From Kutzneria viridogrisea (GTDB lineage Bacteria > Actinomycetota > Actinomycetes > Mycobacteriales > Pseudonocardiaceae), in NCBI GenBank assembly GCA_014138725.1, contig JACJID010000006.1, positions 494,001 through 558,000 on the forward strand: DNA of 64,000 nt, read 5' to 3'. The position numbers and the translations under genes are program-made. Below the pieces are notes generated by a model. It worked only from the letters and a program-made list of their open reading frames with translations. It was not told the origin of the DNA and made no database searches. Positions 34,894 through 43,230 of this stretch are shown here, one piece after another; the stretch's first letter is position 1, and each line of letters opens with the position of its first letter.

Positions 34894-35853
34894 TTACCGC
34901 TGCGGGCCGAATTCCGGGTGTTCGACGAGCCAGCTCTCATAACGGTCGTTGCGGCCAACGGATTCGCGATAGGCGTGCAGGGCGTGCCCGCTCAACCGCT
35001 CGACCAGGTCCGGCGACACGCTGCCCGGCCGCCAGCCCAGTTGGTGCCGCCAGCTCAGCGGAGCCCCCGCCAGCGGCATCACCACCAGCCCCGGGGTGTA
35101 GCGGAACGTCGCCTGGCACAGCACGACCGCCTGCCCGTCCTGAGCCATGCCCACGCAGGAGGCCACGTCCACCTCGTACACCGCGCGCGGGCTGAACCCC
35201 GCCTTGGCGCACTCTCTGGCGAAGCAGTCGCCGAAGCAGCCGTCCCCCGGGGTGACCGCCCACCGGCTGTCCGCCAGCTCGGCCAGCGCCACCTCCGAGC
35301 GCCCCGCCAGCGGGTGCGACTCCGCCAGCAGCACGAAAACCGGGTCCAGGGCCAGCGTGGTCCAGGTCAGCGGCCGCTCGCTCGGCGCGTCCCCGTCCCC
35401 GCAGGTGCCGATCAGCGCGAAGTCCGCGCCGCCCTCGAACACCACCTCCGCCAGCTCCGCGGCCGACCAGGACACCTGCGTGATCACCTCGGCCTGCGGC
35501 TCCGCCTCGGTGAGCCGCTGCACCAGCCCGGACAGGAAGGGGCCGTTCACCGAGCCGACCCGGTAGCGCGGCACCGCCCGCTCCTGCTCCGCGATCCGGC
35601 TCGCCTCCTCCTGTAGGCCGTCCACCGCGGGCAGCACCACCCGTGCCCGCTCCAGCACCAGTTGGCCCAGCTGCGTCGGCCGCACGCCCCGCCGGTCGCG
35701 CTCGAACAGTGGTGCCCCCAGCGTGGACTCGATCCGTTGCAGCTGTGCGGTCAGCGCGGGCTGGGCTATGCCGAGCACCGATGCCGCCTTCGAGACGCTG
35801 CCGGTGTCGGCGATCGTGCACACCGCCCGCAGGTGCCGCAGTTCCAGGCGCAT
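34894..35853 (-). CDS. LysR-family transcriptional regulator
   Basis: 319 residues. The HTH at the N-terminus reads LRHLRAVCTIADTGSVSKAASVLGIAQPALTAQL in short overlapping blocks, with the LysR-typical PLFERDRRGVRPT after it. The effector-binding domain has two subdomains. The four cysteines near DGCFGDCFARECAKA and VASCVG are more than usual and could sense redox state. It is convergent with the second thioesterase, not divergent from any gene, so its target is unclear. ATG is preceded directly by GGAGG, so initiation may be weak or leaderless. Confidence 0.88.
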   Translation of the reverse strand: MRLELRHLRAVCTIADTGSVSKAASVLGIAQPALTAQLQRIESTLGAPLFERDRRGVRPTQLGQLVLERARVVLPAVDGLQEEASRIAEQERAVPRYRVGSVNGPFLSGLVQRLTEAEPQAEVITQVSWSAAELAEVVFEGGADFALIGTCGDGDAPSERPLTWTTLALDPVFVLLAESHPLAGRSEVALAELADSRWAVTPGDGCFGDCFARECAKAGFSPRAVYEVDVASCVGMAQDGQAVVLCQATFRYTPGLVVMPLAGAPLSWRHQLGWRPGSVSPDLVERLSGHALHAYRESVGRNDRYESWLVEHPEFGPQR

Positions 35854-35956
35854 CCTCCGGACGTTACGGGCGTGCCAGCGCCCGGTGAAGGTGCGCTTCA
35901 CAGATTTTCGGCCCAATCCCTGTTAGCGACCGGCCGAACGGGGCAGGCGAAGCGCC

Positions 35957-36003
35957 GTGAAGGTGGCTTTCGCTGCGTCCAGCGCGGTGAAAGCCACCTT
36001 CAC
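35957..36003. repeat. Intact dispersed palindromic element (terminator-like)
   Basis: A 14-bp perfect stem, GTGAAGGTGGCTTT (35957-35970) with AAAGCCACCTTCAC (35990-36003), encloses a 19-base centre that has its own CGCTG/CAGCG stem. The reverse complement of 35 bases recurs exactly at 16997-17031. It ends one base before the stop of the ParA-like gene and can serve as its terminator. Confidence 0.8.
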
Positions 36004-36004
36004 G

Positions 36005-37159
36005 TCACAGGCCGTTGGCCACGGCGGCGGCGACACGGAGCCAGGCGCCGCGGGTGGAGCTGGACAGCGCCCGGTAGATGATCCGGTCACCAGGCACCAG
36101 CAGCGGGTCGTACGGCACCGGCACGACGGCCCTGGTGAGCTGCCCGAAGTGCTGGCGCAGCGCGGCGGACAGCCGGGGGTCGGGCTTGGGGTCGGGCGCG
36201 GACAGCACGGTGACGGCGTTGCGCACCAGGGCGGTGTGGCCCGCGTTGTGCAGCCCGTCGCACAGCCAGGCGGCGGAGGCCCCGGTGTCCTCGCGCACGG
36301 TGGACACGATCACCAGCTGGTCGGCGGACTCCAGCGCCGCCAACCAGTTGGGGGCCCGCATGTTGTTGCCGGTGTCCACGACGATGACCCGGTAGAAGCG
36401 GGCCAGCACCCGGTGCAGCCGTTGGAAGGCCGCCCCGTCGAGCACGGTGGCCGAGGTCGGGTCCTCGTCGGAGGCGAGCACGTCGAACTGGGCCTCGCCC
36501 TGACCGCGCACGTAGTTGTCCAGGTCGCCGACGCGGGCCGAGCGCAGGTCGGTGAACCGGTCGAGGTCGCGCAGCAGGCCGAGCGCGGTGTTGGAGTGCC
36601 GGGCCGCCTGCGCGCGCCAGCCCAGGGTGCCCCGGGTCTCGTTGTTGTCCCAGGCCAGGGTCCAGCCGCCGCGGAACACGCCGAAGGTCGCGCCGAGCAG
36701 GTACGTGGCGACGGTCTTGTTGGCCCCGCCCTTGGGGTTGACCACGACCACGGTCTTGGGGCCGTCCAGCGAGCGCTGCACGGACAGCACCGACTCGCGG
36801 TGCACCCGCTCGTGCTCGGACATCCTCGGCGTGATCCGGCCACCGGTCAGCTTGCGGACCTTGCCCTGCCAGCCCCACTCGGCGGGGCCGAGCGCGTTGC
36901 GCTGCGGACGGGAGGCCAGCAGGTCCGCCGTGGTCGGCGGCAGGGCGGGCGGCATTGGCAGGACGGGCGGCGGCGCCGGGGTGGGCGGCAGCGGGGGAGT
37001 GTGCCCGTGCCAGAGCGGCGGCGTGCGCTGCACCGGCGGTTGCGTGGGCGCGGGCCACCGCACCGGCAGGGTGCCCGCGAGCACGGTGTCCGGCGGCCTG
37101 CTGTGCTTGCCGATCGGGTGCTGTGCGACGCCGTTGCTGACCGATGGGTCGTTCCCCAC
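36005..37159 (-). CDS. ParA/MinD-like ATPase with proline-rich N-terminus
   Basis: 384 residues from GTG (GGGAGG four bases upstream). Residues 40-90 are proline-rich and probably disordered. Residues 90-130 are a basic linker. The ATPase domain follows, with the deviant Walker A VVNPKGGANKTVATYLLG, a switch region in FYRVIVVDTGNNMRAP, and the later VIVSTVREDTG. Similar proteins occur beside type VII secretion and chromosome-partitioning genes of actinomycetes, but no ParB or ESX gene is visible here. It is monocistronic, with a 244-bp upstream gap. Role in positioning or secretion is inferred from the family only. Confidence 0.85.
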   Translation of the reverse strand: MGNDPSVSNGVAQHPIGKHSRPPDTVLAGTLPVRWPAPTQPPVQRTPPLWHGHTPPLPPTPAPPPVLPMPPALPPTTADLLASRPQRNALGPAEWGWQGKVRKLTGGRITPRMSEHERVHRESVLSVQRSLDGPKTVVVVNPKGGANKTVATYLLGATFGVFRGGWTLAWDNNETRGTLGWRAQAARHSNTALGLLRDLDRFTDLRSARVGDLDNYVRGQGEAQFDVLASDEDPTSATVLDGAAFQRLHRVLARFYRVIVVDTGNNMRAPNWLAALESADQLVIVSTVREDTGASAAWLCDGLHNAGHTALVRNAVTVLSAPDPKPDPRLSAALRQHFGQLTRAVVPVPYDPLLVPGDRIIYRALSSSTRGAWLRVAAAVANGL

Positions 37160-37403
37160 TTGCCCTCCCTGGACTAGGACAAGGATCCGACTGCTGGTTG
37201 CCGCCATTACGCCACGCGAGTGGTGGACGCGCCACCGGCAGTTTGTGTCCACGCCCTGCTCAGGGACCGTTCCGGGGTCGTCCACCACGGGCCGGAACGG
37301 AAACTGGAGACGTGGGTCACAATGCTCGGGTCAATTGTGGGAACAGCATTTCTGGCGCATTCGTGCCAGCACCGCTTGATCTATTTGTGCGGGGGCGACA
37401 AAG

Positions 37404-37766
37404 TCAGCGGGCGGTGCGGATCGCCGGGGGCCGGGGGCTGCCGGTGCCGCCGTGGGTGCCCCTGCGATGGGTGAACGGCTTCTTCTCGATCAGTTTGCCG
37501 CCCAGGAAGCAGAGCCGGTAACCGCTGCCCGCCTGGCTGGCGCGGTAGAACCGGCAGTGCGAGCCGACGGGCTGCCGCCCGCCGTTGCCGCGCAGGCTCA
37601 GACTCGCCGAGGGCAGGCGCCGCAGCACCTCGGACTCGGTCTGACCGCGGTGGATCGAATCGAAGGTGGACGCGGACACGGCGGTCCTCGGCGCGGGCTT
37701 GGGCAGTAGCCAGGCCGCGCCGGTCAGGGTCAGGCAGAAGCCGATGACCAGCACCGCGATGCGCAC
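37404..37766 (-). CDS. Small membrane-anchored protein sharing a domain with the nearby kinase
   Basis: 120 residues from GTG (GAGAGGGGG upstream). The N-terminal hydrophobic segment (IAVLVIGFCLTLTGAAWLL) is a signal anchor. The rest holds a domain reading FDSIHRGQTESEVLRRL, then a Cys (SHCRFYRAS) and GYRLCFLGGKLIEKKPF. The same pattern (LDALHVGQSEQDVLAAL, QCDVFAAS, GYRLCFADGVLTEKRRF) forms the C-terminus of the histidine kinase at 38554-40134. The layout resembles the BamE/SmpA fold (GQT-EV-L, paired Cys). It lies 122 bp after the response regulator on the same strand. It is probably an extracytoplasmic partner or competitor of the kinase; function not known. Confidence 0.75.
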   Translation of the reverse strand: MRIAVLVIGFCLTLTGAAWLLPKPAPRTAVSASTFDSIHRGQTESEVLRRLPSASLSLRGNGGRQPVGSHCRFYRASQAGSGYRLCFLGGKLIEKKPFTHRRGTHGGTGSPRPPAIRTAR

Positions 37767-37888
37767 GATGCCCCCTCTCCCTGTTCGGCAACGCCCTTCT
37801 GACGTTACTGACCCGGGCGGGGTTGCCCCAGCGTTCGAAAGGCGATTCCACGCTGACGAAAGTCGAGTTCTCGCGGGACCTCGTGCCC

Positions 37889-38557
37889 TCAGCGCAGGCC
37901 CGCCTCGTGGGCCATGATCGCGGCCTGGACCCGGTTGGTGCAGTTGAGCTTGGTGAGCACTCGGCTGACGTACATCTTCACGGTGGCCTCGCTGGCGTGC
38001 AGCCGGCTGCTGATGTCGGCGTTGGACAGGCCCTGCGCCAGCAGCCGCAGCACGTCGGTCTCCCGCTCGGTCAGGGAGGCCAGCCTGTTGTGCGCCGAGG
38101 CCGCGCTGACCGGGGCCGCGGACCGGGCCCGCTTCATCACCCAGGTCGTCACCGAGGGGGACAGGTAGGACTCGCCCGCGGCGACCACCCGCACCGCGCG
38201 GCCCAGTTCCTCGGGGGCGGAGTCCTTGAGCAGGAAGCCCGCGGCGCCGCCGTCCAGCGCCCTGGTGATGTACTCGCCCTCCCCGAAGGTGGTCAGGAAC
38301 ACCACCCTGGTCGACGGGGCGACCCTGGCCACCTCGCCCAGCGCGGTCAGCCCGTCCATGCCCGGCATGCGGATGTCCAGCAGCAGCACGTCCACCGAGT
38401 GCTTGCCCACCACCTCCACTGCGGCCCGCCCGTCACCGGCCTCGGCGACCACCTCGATGTCCGGCGAGGCCGAGAGCACCAGCTTGATGCCCGCCCGCAC
38501 CAGGGGCTCGTCGTCGGCGATGGCGACGCGGACCACCGCACCCTCCTCACGGCTCAT
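37889..38557 (-). CDS. LuxR/NarL-family response regulator
   Basis: 222 residues. Receiver: acidic pair in IADDEP, phospho-Asp in LLLDIRMPGMDG (about residue 59), Thr in LTTFGEG, Lys in LLKDSA. DNA-binding: LTERETDVLRLLAQGLSNADISSRL followed by ATVKMYVSRVLTKL. The start overlaps the kinase stop (ATGA), so the pair is translationally coupled. The kinase carries an unusual C-terminal extracytoplasmic domain, and the regulator may also control the small protein gene downstream. Confidence 0.93.
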   Translation of the reverse strand: MSREEGAVVRVAIADDEPLVRAGIKLVLSASPDIEVVAEAGDGRAAVEVVGKHSVDVLLLDIRMPGMDGLTALGEVARVAPSTRVVFLTTFGEGEYITRALDGGAAGFLLKDSAPEELGRAVRVVAAGESYLSPSVTTWVMKRARSAAPVSAASAHNRLASLTERETDVLRLLAQGLSNADISSRLHASEATVKMYVSRVLTKLNCTNRVQAAIMAHEAGLR

Positions 38558-40134
38558 CGCGGCGGCACGGGGATGTCGAACCGGCGCTTCTCGGTCAGCA
38601 CACCGTCAGCGAAGCACAACCGGTAGCCGTAGCGCGGCTCGGGATCGGTCGGGTTGCTCGCGGCGAACACGTCGCACTGGGCGCTGTGCGGGTCGGCCAG
38701 CTTGGTCAGCCGGTGTTGCTCGGCGGTCGCCGGGTCGTCCAGCGCGGCCAGCACGTCCTGCTCGGACTGGCCCACGTGCAGCGCGTCCAGGGTCCTCGCG
38801 TCGACCTCGCTGGTGCCGTGCCACAGGGCCTGCACCGCGATGAACCCGGTCATCAGGGCGACCGCCAGCGCGAGCAGCGCCACGATCCACGCGGTGAGCA
38901 CGCTGGTGCGCGGTCGCAGCGACTTGATCAGCGTGGCCACGTCGGTGGTGCCCGGCGCCAGGTCGGCGCCCGGCTCCTCGGGCACCACCTGCTCGGGCTC
39001 GTCCGTGGCGGGCAGCGCCTCGCTGTTGTAGGGCAGCACGATCGCCAGCCGGAAGCCCTCGTCCTCGGTGGCCGCGTGGTGCAGCACGCCACCGGCCAGC
39101 CGGGCGCGCTCGCGCAGGCCCACCAGTCCCTTGCCGCCGCCCTCGGCGGGCAGCGGCGGCACCAGCGGGGCGGTGTTGGTCACCTCGGCGATCACCGCGT
39201 CCGGCTCGAAGGTCAGCCGGACCCGCACCCGCGCGCCCGGTGCGTGCCGCAGCGCGTTGGTCAGGCCCTCCTGAAGCACCCGGTACACGGCGTGCTCGGA
39301 CCTGCTGCCGACCGACACCCGGTCGCCGATCTCGGTGTACTCCACGTGCGCGCCCGCCGACCGCGCCGTCTCCAGCAGTTCGGGCAGGTGCGCCAGGCCC
39401 TTCGCCTCGTGCGGGCGGCTGTCCTGGGCCCCCTCGTTGAGCACGCCCACGATGCCGCGCAGCTCGGCCATCGCCCGGCGAGCCGTGTCGTGCAGGACCA
39501 CCGCGGTCTGCGCCTGCTCGGACCCGGGTTCGGTGGCCACGGTCAACCCGCCCGCGTGCAGGGAGATCAGGGTCAGCTGGTGGCCCAGCGTGTCGTGCAT
39601 GTCCACGGCGATCCGGGTGCGCTCGCGCATCCTGGTCTCCGCCACGATCGAGCGCCGCTCGCGCTCCAGCCGGAACGCGCGGTCGCGCAGGGCGGTCACC
39701 AGCAGGCGGCGCTGCGCCACGTTGCGGCCGATCACCACCGGCACGACGACCAGCAACAGGGCGAAGGCCAGCAGCAGGCTCCACGTACCGAAGTCGTGCG
39801 GCATCTGCTGGCTGACCGCCAGGTAGATCCCGCTGCTGACCAGCAGCCCGAGCAGGCCGCCCAGCAGCCGGGGAATCGCGGGCACCCGCAGGCCCGCCCA
39901 GTAGCTGACCACCGCGAGCGGCAGGTAGGAGCCGAGCCCGACCAGTACCAGCGCGGTCGTCGGGAAGCGCAGTCGCAGCACCACGGCCAGCACGCCGACC
40001 GCCAGGTAGGCGGGCCAGGTCGGGTCGGTCTCCAGCGTGGGGGTGGTCAGCACGGTGAGCGTGATCAGCACGACCTCGCGCACGACCTGGCGCCAGCCCG
40101 TCACGCCCCAAAGCCGCAGCAGGCGTTCGAGCAT
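38554..40134 (-). CDS. Histidine kinase with C-terminal membrane segment and extracytoplasmic domain
   Basis: 526 residues. No Shine-Dalgarno precedes ATG 40134, but TATGAT lies six bases upstream, suggesting a leaderless mRNA. Residues 15-160 hold about five membrane segments. The HisKA_3 box is RIAVDMHDTLGHQLTLISL; the ATPase domain has EGLTNALRHA and GKGLVGLRERARLAGG, ending near residue 370. After an acidic linker there is another membrane segment (about 413-438, LTAWIVALLALAVALMTGF) and then an 80-residue domain with GQSEQDVL, QCDVF and GYRLCFADG. A kinase with a sensor domain after the catalytic core is unusual. The same domain is in the small protein at 37404. Confidence 0.88.
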   Translation of the reverse strand: MLERLLRLWGVTGWRQVVREVVLITLTVLTTPTLETDPTWPAYLAVGVLAVVLRLRFPTTALVLVGLGSYLPLAVVSYWAGLRVPAIPRLLGGLLGLLVSSGIYLAVSQQMPHDFGTWSLLLAFALLLVVVPVVIGRNVAQRRLLVTALRDRAFRLERERRSIVAETRMRERTRIAVDMHDTLGHQLTLISLHAGGLTVATEPGSEQAQTAVVLHDTARRAMAELRGIVGVLNEGAQDSRPHEAKGLAHLPELLETARSAGAHVEYTEIGDRVSVGSRSEHAVYRVLQEGLTNALRHAPGARVRVRLTFEPDAVIAEVTNTAPLVPPLPAEGGGKGLVGLRERARLAGGVLHHAATEDEGFRLAIVLPYNSEALPATDEPEQVVPEEPGADLAPGTTDVATLIKSLRPRTSVLTAWIVALLALAVALMTGFIAVQALWHGTSEVDARTLDALHVGQSEQDVLAALDDPATAEQHRLTKLADPHSAQCDVFAASNPTDPEPRYGYRLCFADGVLTEKRRFDIPVPPR

Positions 40135-40212
40135 GGCGCGATCATAGGAACGGCCCGCGGCGGGCGGCGACCGCAGAAAGTCGGCGCGGCCGTGTCGAAA
40201 GTTCGGTGTCAT

Positions 40213-40247
40213 GTGCCGTTCGTTGTGTCAGGTGCCACGAACGGCAC
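40213..40247. repeat. Degenerate dispersed palindromic element
   Basis: GTGCCGTTCG (40213-40222) pairs with CGAACGGCAC (40238-40247) around a 15-base loop. The right arm continues as ACGGCACTTTCAC, matching the arm of the element at 56048-56102. It sits three bases before the stop of the SMP-30 gene and may terminate it. Confidence 0.65.
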
Positions 40248-40249
40248 TT

Positions 40250-41263
40250 TCACGACAGGTCGATCACCGCGACCGCGCGCTCGCGCAGGCTGCCCAGGTA
40301 GAGCTTGCCCTCGTGTTCGCGCATGCCCGTCACCATGTGGAACCGCGAGCCGTCGCCCTGTAGGTCGCAGACGACCTGCCCGGTGCCGTCCACGGCGAGC
40401 ACCCAGCTGGTCCTGATCTCCAGGCGGGTCAGCAGCGCGGGCGGCAGCGCCCAGATCCCCTTGCGCAGCACGGGATGCTTCGGGGCGACCCAGTCCAGCG
40501 CCGGGTTGCGCGGGCTGGCCAGCGCCACCCAGATCCGGCCACCGGTGCCGGTGCTCAGGTTGTCCGGGAAGCCCGGCAGGTTCTCCGCGAGCACCTCGTC
40601 CTGCCCGGTCCTCGGCCCGGTCAGCCAGACCCGGCGCAGCCGGTACGCCCCGGTCTCGGCGACCACCACGTAGGACTCGTCCTGGGCCAGCGCCACCCCG
40701 TTGGCGAACTGCAACCCGCCCAGCAGTTCGGTGACCTCCCCGCTGGCGTCCCGGCGCAGCAGGCGGCCCGTGCCGCTGTGCTCCAGCAGGTCGGCGGTGT
40801 AGTGCTCCAGGCCGAACCGCTGCGAGGAGTCGGTGAAGTAGATCGTGCCGTCCGAGCCGACCGCCGCGTTGTTGCAGACCACCAGCGGCTTGCCCGCGAC
40901 CCGCTCGGCGCCCGCGGCGAGCACCTCGACCCCGCCGCCGACCGGGTCCACCGCGAGCAGCCCCCGGTAGGCGTCGCAGACCAGCAGCCTGCCGTCGGCC
41001 AGCAGCTCGACCCCCAGCGGGCGGCCCCCGGTCTCGGCCACCCGCGTCACGGTCCGGCCGTCCGGGCTGACCCGCAGGATGCCGCCGTCCGCCACGCCGG
41101 TGACCACGTGGCCCTCGTGGTCGAGCACCACGTCCTCGGTGCCGACCCCGGTCACCGGCAGCAGCCGGGGCCGGTCCATCGGCGGGGTGCTCAGCCGCTG
41201 TGCCGCGCGCGGGCTCGCGGTCGGGGGCTGCCACATCACGGGCTGGATCGGGGGACGCTGCAC
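40250..41263 (-). CDS. SMP-30/strictosidine synthase-like beta-propeller protein
   Basis: 337 residues from GTG (AGGAG eight bases upstream). After a proline-rich N-terminus of about 35 residues comes a six-bladed propeller of the SMP-30/gluconolactonase/strictosidine-synthase type: GTEDVVLDHEGHVVTGVADGG, NNAAVGSDGTIYFTDSS, FANGVALAQDESYVVVAETGA and LPGFPDNLSTGTGG are typical blades with metal-site Asn/Asp. It probably hydrolyses a lactone or ester. It lies five bases after the asparaginase gene and closes a three-gene unit (APH, asparaginase, SMP-30). Confidence 0.88.
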   Translation of the reverse strand: MQRPPIQPVMWQPPTASPRAAQRLSTPPMDRPRLLPVTGVGTEDVVLDHEGHVVTGVADGGILRVSPDGRTVTRVAETGGRPLGVELLADGRLLVCDAYRGLLAVDPVGGGVEVLAAGAERVAGKPLVVCNNAAVGSDGTIYFTDSSQRFGLEHYTADLLEHSGTGRLLRRDASGEVTELLGGLQFANGVALAQDESYVVVAETGAYRLRRVWLTGPRTGQDEVLAENLPGFPDNLSTGTGGRIWVALASPRNPALDWVAPKHPVLRKGIWALPPALLTRLEIRTSWVLAVDGTGQVVCDLQGDGSRFHMVTGMREHEGKLYLGSLRERAVAVIDLS

Positions 41264-41268
41264 GGGGG

Positions 41269-42258
41269 CTACTCCTCGCCGTTGAACGCCTTGCGGATGT
41301 CCTCGGTGCCCGCACGGGCCGCGAGCAGCTGGCGCAACAGGATGCGCGCCTTGACCGGGGCCAGGAAACCGGCGCCGACCAGGCCCCTGCGCAGCAGGTC
41401 CTGCTCGGAGCCGGGAAAGCCGTAGGTCGAGGTGAGCACCGGACCGGCCCCGGTGCGGGAGGCCAGCACCACGGGAACCCGTTCGGCCAGCTTGGCCAGC
41501 GGCTCCACCAGGGCCACGGGCACGTGCCCGGCCCCGAACGCGGCGACGACCAGCCCGTCCACGGTGTCGCCGAGGCAGTCCAGCACCGCGCCGTCCTCAC
41601 CCAGCGTGACCGTGAGCAGGGCGACCCTGGGCTCCGGCGCACCCGGCGGCACGTACACCTTGAGCACGTCCTCGGGCCGGTTGAGCAGCCGGGGCACGCC
41701 CTCCACCACGTAGCCGAGCGGGCCGCTGCCCGGGGACACGAAGGCGGCCGTGCTCGTGGTGTGCACCTTGCTGACGTAGCGGGCCGCGTGCACCTCGTCG
41801 GACATGACCACCAGGCAGCCCATGCCCCCGGCCTGCTCGCAGGCGGCCACCCGGACCGCCGACAGCAGGTTGGCGGGCCCGTCCGCCCCGGCCATGCCCG
41901 CGTGCCGCATCGCCCCGGTGACCACCACCGGCACGCTCTCCAGCACGGACAGATCCAGGTAGAACGCGGTCTCCTCGATCGTGTCGGTGCCCTGGGTGAT
42001 CACCACGCCCCTGGCGCCCCGGTCCACCTCCTCGGTGATCAGCGCCGCCAGCTCGGCCAGGTCCCGGAAGCCCAGGTTGGCGCCGGGTTGGGAGCGGAAC
42101 GCCCGCGCGCGCAGTTGCACGCCAACGGAGTCCAGTTCGGGCACCGCGTCGAGCAGGTCGAAGGCGTCCAGGGCGGGTACCGCCCCGGTCTCACCCCCGT
42201 TCGGCCGCGTCATGGCGATGGTGCCGCCCATCGAGATCACCGACACGAATTCGGTCAC
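41269..42258 (-). CDS. Asparaginase family protein
   Basis: 329 residues from GTG overlapping the stop of the APH gene (GTGA). The two catalytic threonine motifs are present: SMGGTIAM near the N-terminus and VITQGTDTIEE in the middle, followed by VVVTGAMRHAG and DGPANLLSAV. These give the classical bacterial L-asparaginase fold, which hydrolyses asparagine to aspartate and ammonia. There is no signal peptide, so it is a cytoplasmic (type I-like) enzyme. The usual short C-terminal domain is present (FGAGHVP, RTGAGPVL). Confidence 0.9.
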   Translation of the reverse strand: MTEFVSVISMGGTIAMTRPNGGETGAVPALDAFDLLDAVPELDSVGVQLRARAFRSQPGANLGFRDLAELAALITEEVDRGARGVVITQGTDTIEETAFYLDLSVLESVPVVVTGAMRHAGMAGADGPANLLSAVRVAACEQAGGMGCLVVMSDEVHAARYVSKVHTTSTAAFVSPGSGPLGYVVEGVPRLLNRPEDVLKVYVPPGAPEPRVALLTVTLGEDGAVLDCLGDTVDGLVVAAFGAGHVPVALVEPLAKLAERVPVVLASRTGAGPVLTSTYGFPGSEQDLLRRGLVGAGFLAPVKARILLRQLLAARAGTEDIRKAFNGEE

Positions 42259-43100
42259 ACCTTGTGGCGTACCACATCTGCCAGCCAGCGAGCCAGCACG
42301 GAGTCGGCCTCCGCCGCGCGTTCGGGTGCTCGTTGCGCGGAAGCCAGCACCCAGACCAGTCCCTGCAAGGTTCGCAAGCGTTTGCACACGGCCACCGCCT
42401 CGGGGTTCACCGGCAGCGGATAGGCGGCCAGCGCGGCCGCCCCGTCCAGCCTGCTGGTGCCCGCGAGCACCGCGAGGTCCCACTCCACCGGGCCGCACCA
42501 GGTGTCCTCGAAGTCGTTCCACACCAGGCCGCGGGCGGTGCGCAGGGTGTTACCGGGGTGCGCGTCCCCGTGCAGTGCCTGCCGGGGCGGGTCCAGCCGG
42601 TCCAGCTCGGCGGCCAGCCGGTCGCGCTCGGCCCGCATGAGCCCCGCGTGCCGCCCGCCGACCAGGTCGATGCCCAGGCTCATGTCGACCAGCGGCCCGC
42701 AGGCGGCCAGTTCGCCGGGGTAGTCACGCAGCGCGAGGTGCAGCTGGGCCATCGCCTGGGCGAATTCACCCGGTGCGGGCACCGCGTCGGTGTGCGCGAC
42801 GTGCGTCCAGAAGCCGAAGACCACGCCGTCCACCTCGTGCGGTCCGGGTGGCAGCTCCGCGCTGGGCGGCACCACCGGGCAGCCCCGCCCGGCCAGGTAC
42901 CCGGCCAGTGCGACCTCGCGGGCGAACCAGGGCCGCACGTTCTGCCTGACCAGGGCCGTGGTGGCGGCGATCCGGGCCACCACCGGGGCGGGTCGCAGGT
43001 GCAGCAGGAGGTTGCTGCCGTCCTTGAGCACCGCGGGGTCGGAGCACCGCACGCCGTGCCCGGCGGCGAACCGCAGGACTGTCCGAATGGCGGCTTCCAT
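42255..43100 (-). CDS. APH-family small-molecule kinase
   Basis: 281 residues from ATG 43100 (a GTG six codons upstream is an alternative). The aminoglycoside phosphotransferase-like kinase fold is shown by the catalytic loop [10 protein letters not shown] and the metal-binding [17 protein letters not shown]. The N-lobe contains [12 protein letters not shown] and VARIA. Such genes phosphorylate small hydroxyl compounds or antibiotics; the substrate is not indicated. It is coupled to the asparaginase gene and divergent from ctaD (130-bp gap). Resistance should not be assumed from the family alone. Confidence 0.85.
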   Translation of the reverse strand: MEAAIRTVLRFAAGHGVRCSDPAVLKDGSNLLLHLRPAPVVARIAATTALVRQNVRPWFAREVALAGYLAGRGCPVVPPSAELPPGPHEVDGVVFGFWTHVAHTDAVPAPGEFAQAMAQLHLALRDYPGELAACGPLVDMSLGIDLVGGRHAGLMRAERDRLAAELDRLDPPRQALHGDAHPGNTLRTARGLVWNDFEDTWCGPVEWDLAVLAGTSRLDGAAALAAYPLPVNPEAVAVCKRLRTLQGLVWVLASAQRAPERAAEADSVLARWLADVVRHKV

Positions 43101-43230
43101 GCCCGCAAATGCTGTCACGTGCGGTGACGGTGGTCACCTGAGTATCGATCAGGGGCGGCCCAAGCAAGCTGACCGGAACCCGGCGGTCTACGATCCGGAG
43201 CGTTCCCGAAGTGACACTGCTGGAGGCATC

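Noticed and set aside
36005-37159. Part of an ESX/type VII secretion locus
   Set aside because: The proline-rich ParA-like ATPase resembles some ESX-associated proteins, but no EccC, WXG100 or PE/PPE-like gene is near.
42255-43100. Antibiotic resistance gene (aminoglycoside phosphotransferase)
   Set aside because: The kinase fold is clear, but the context (asparaginase, SMP-30, ctaD) and general family breadth give no support for a drug substrate.
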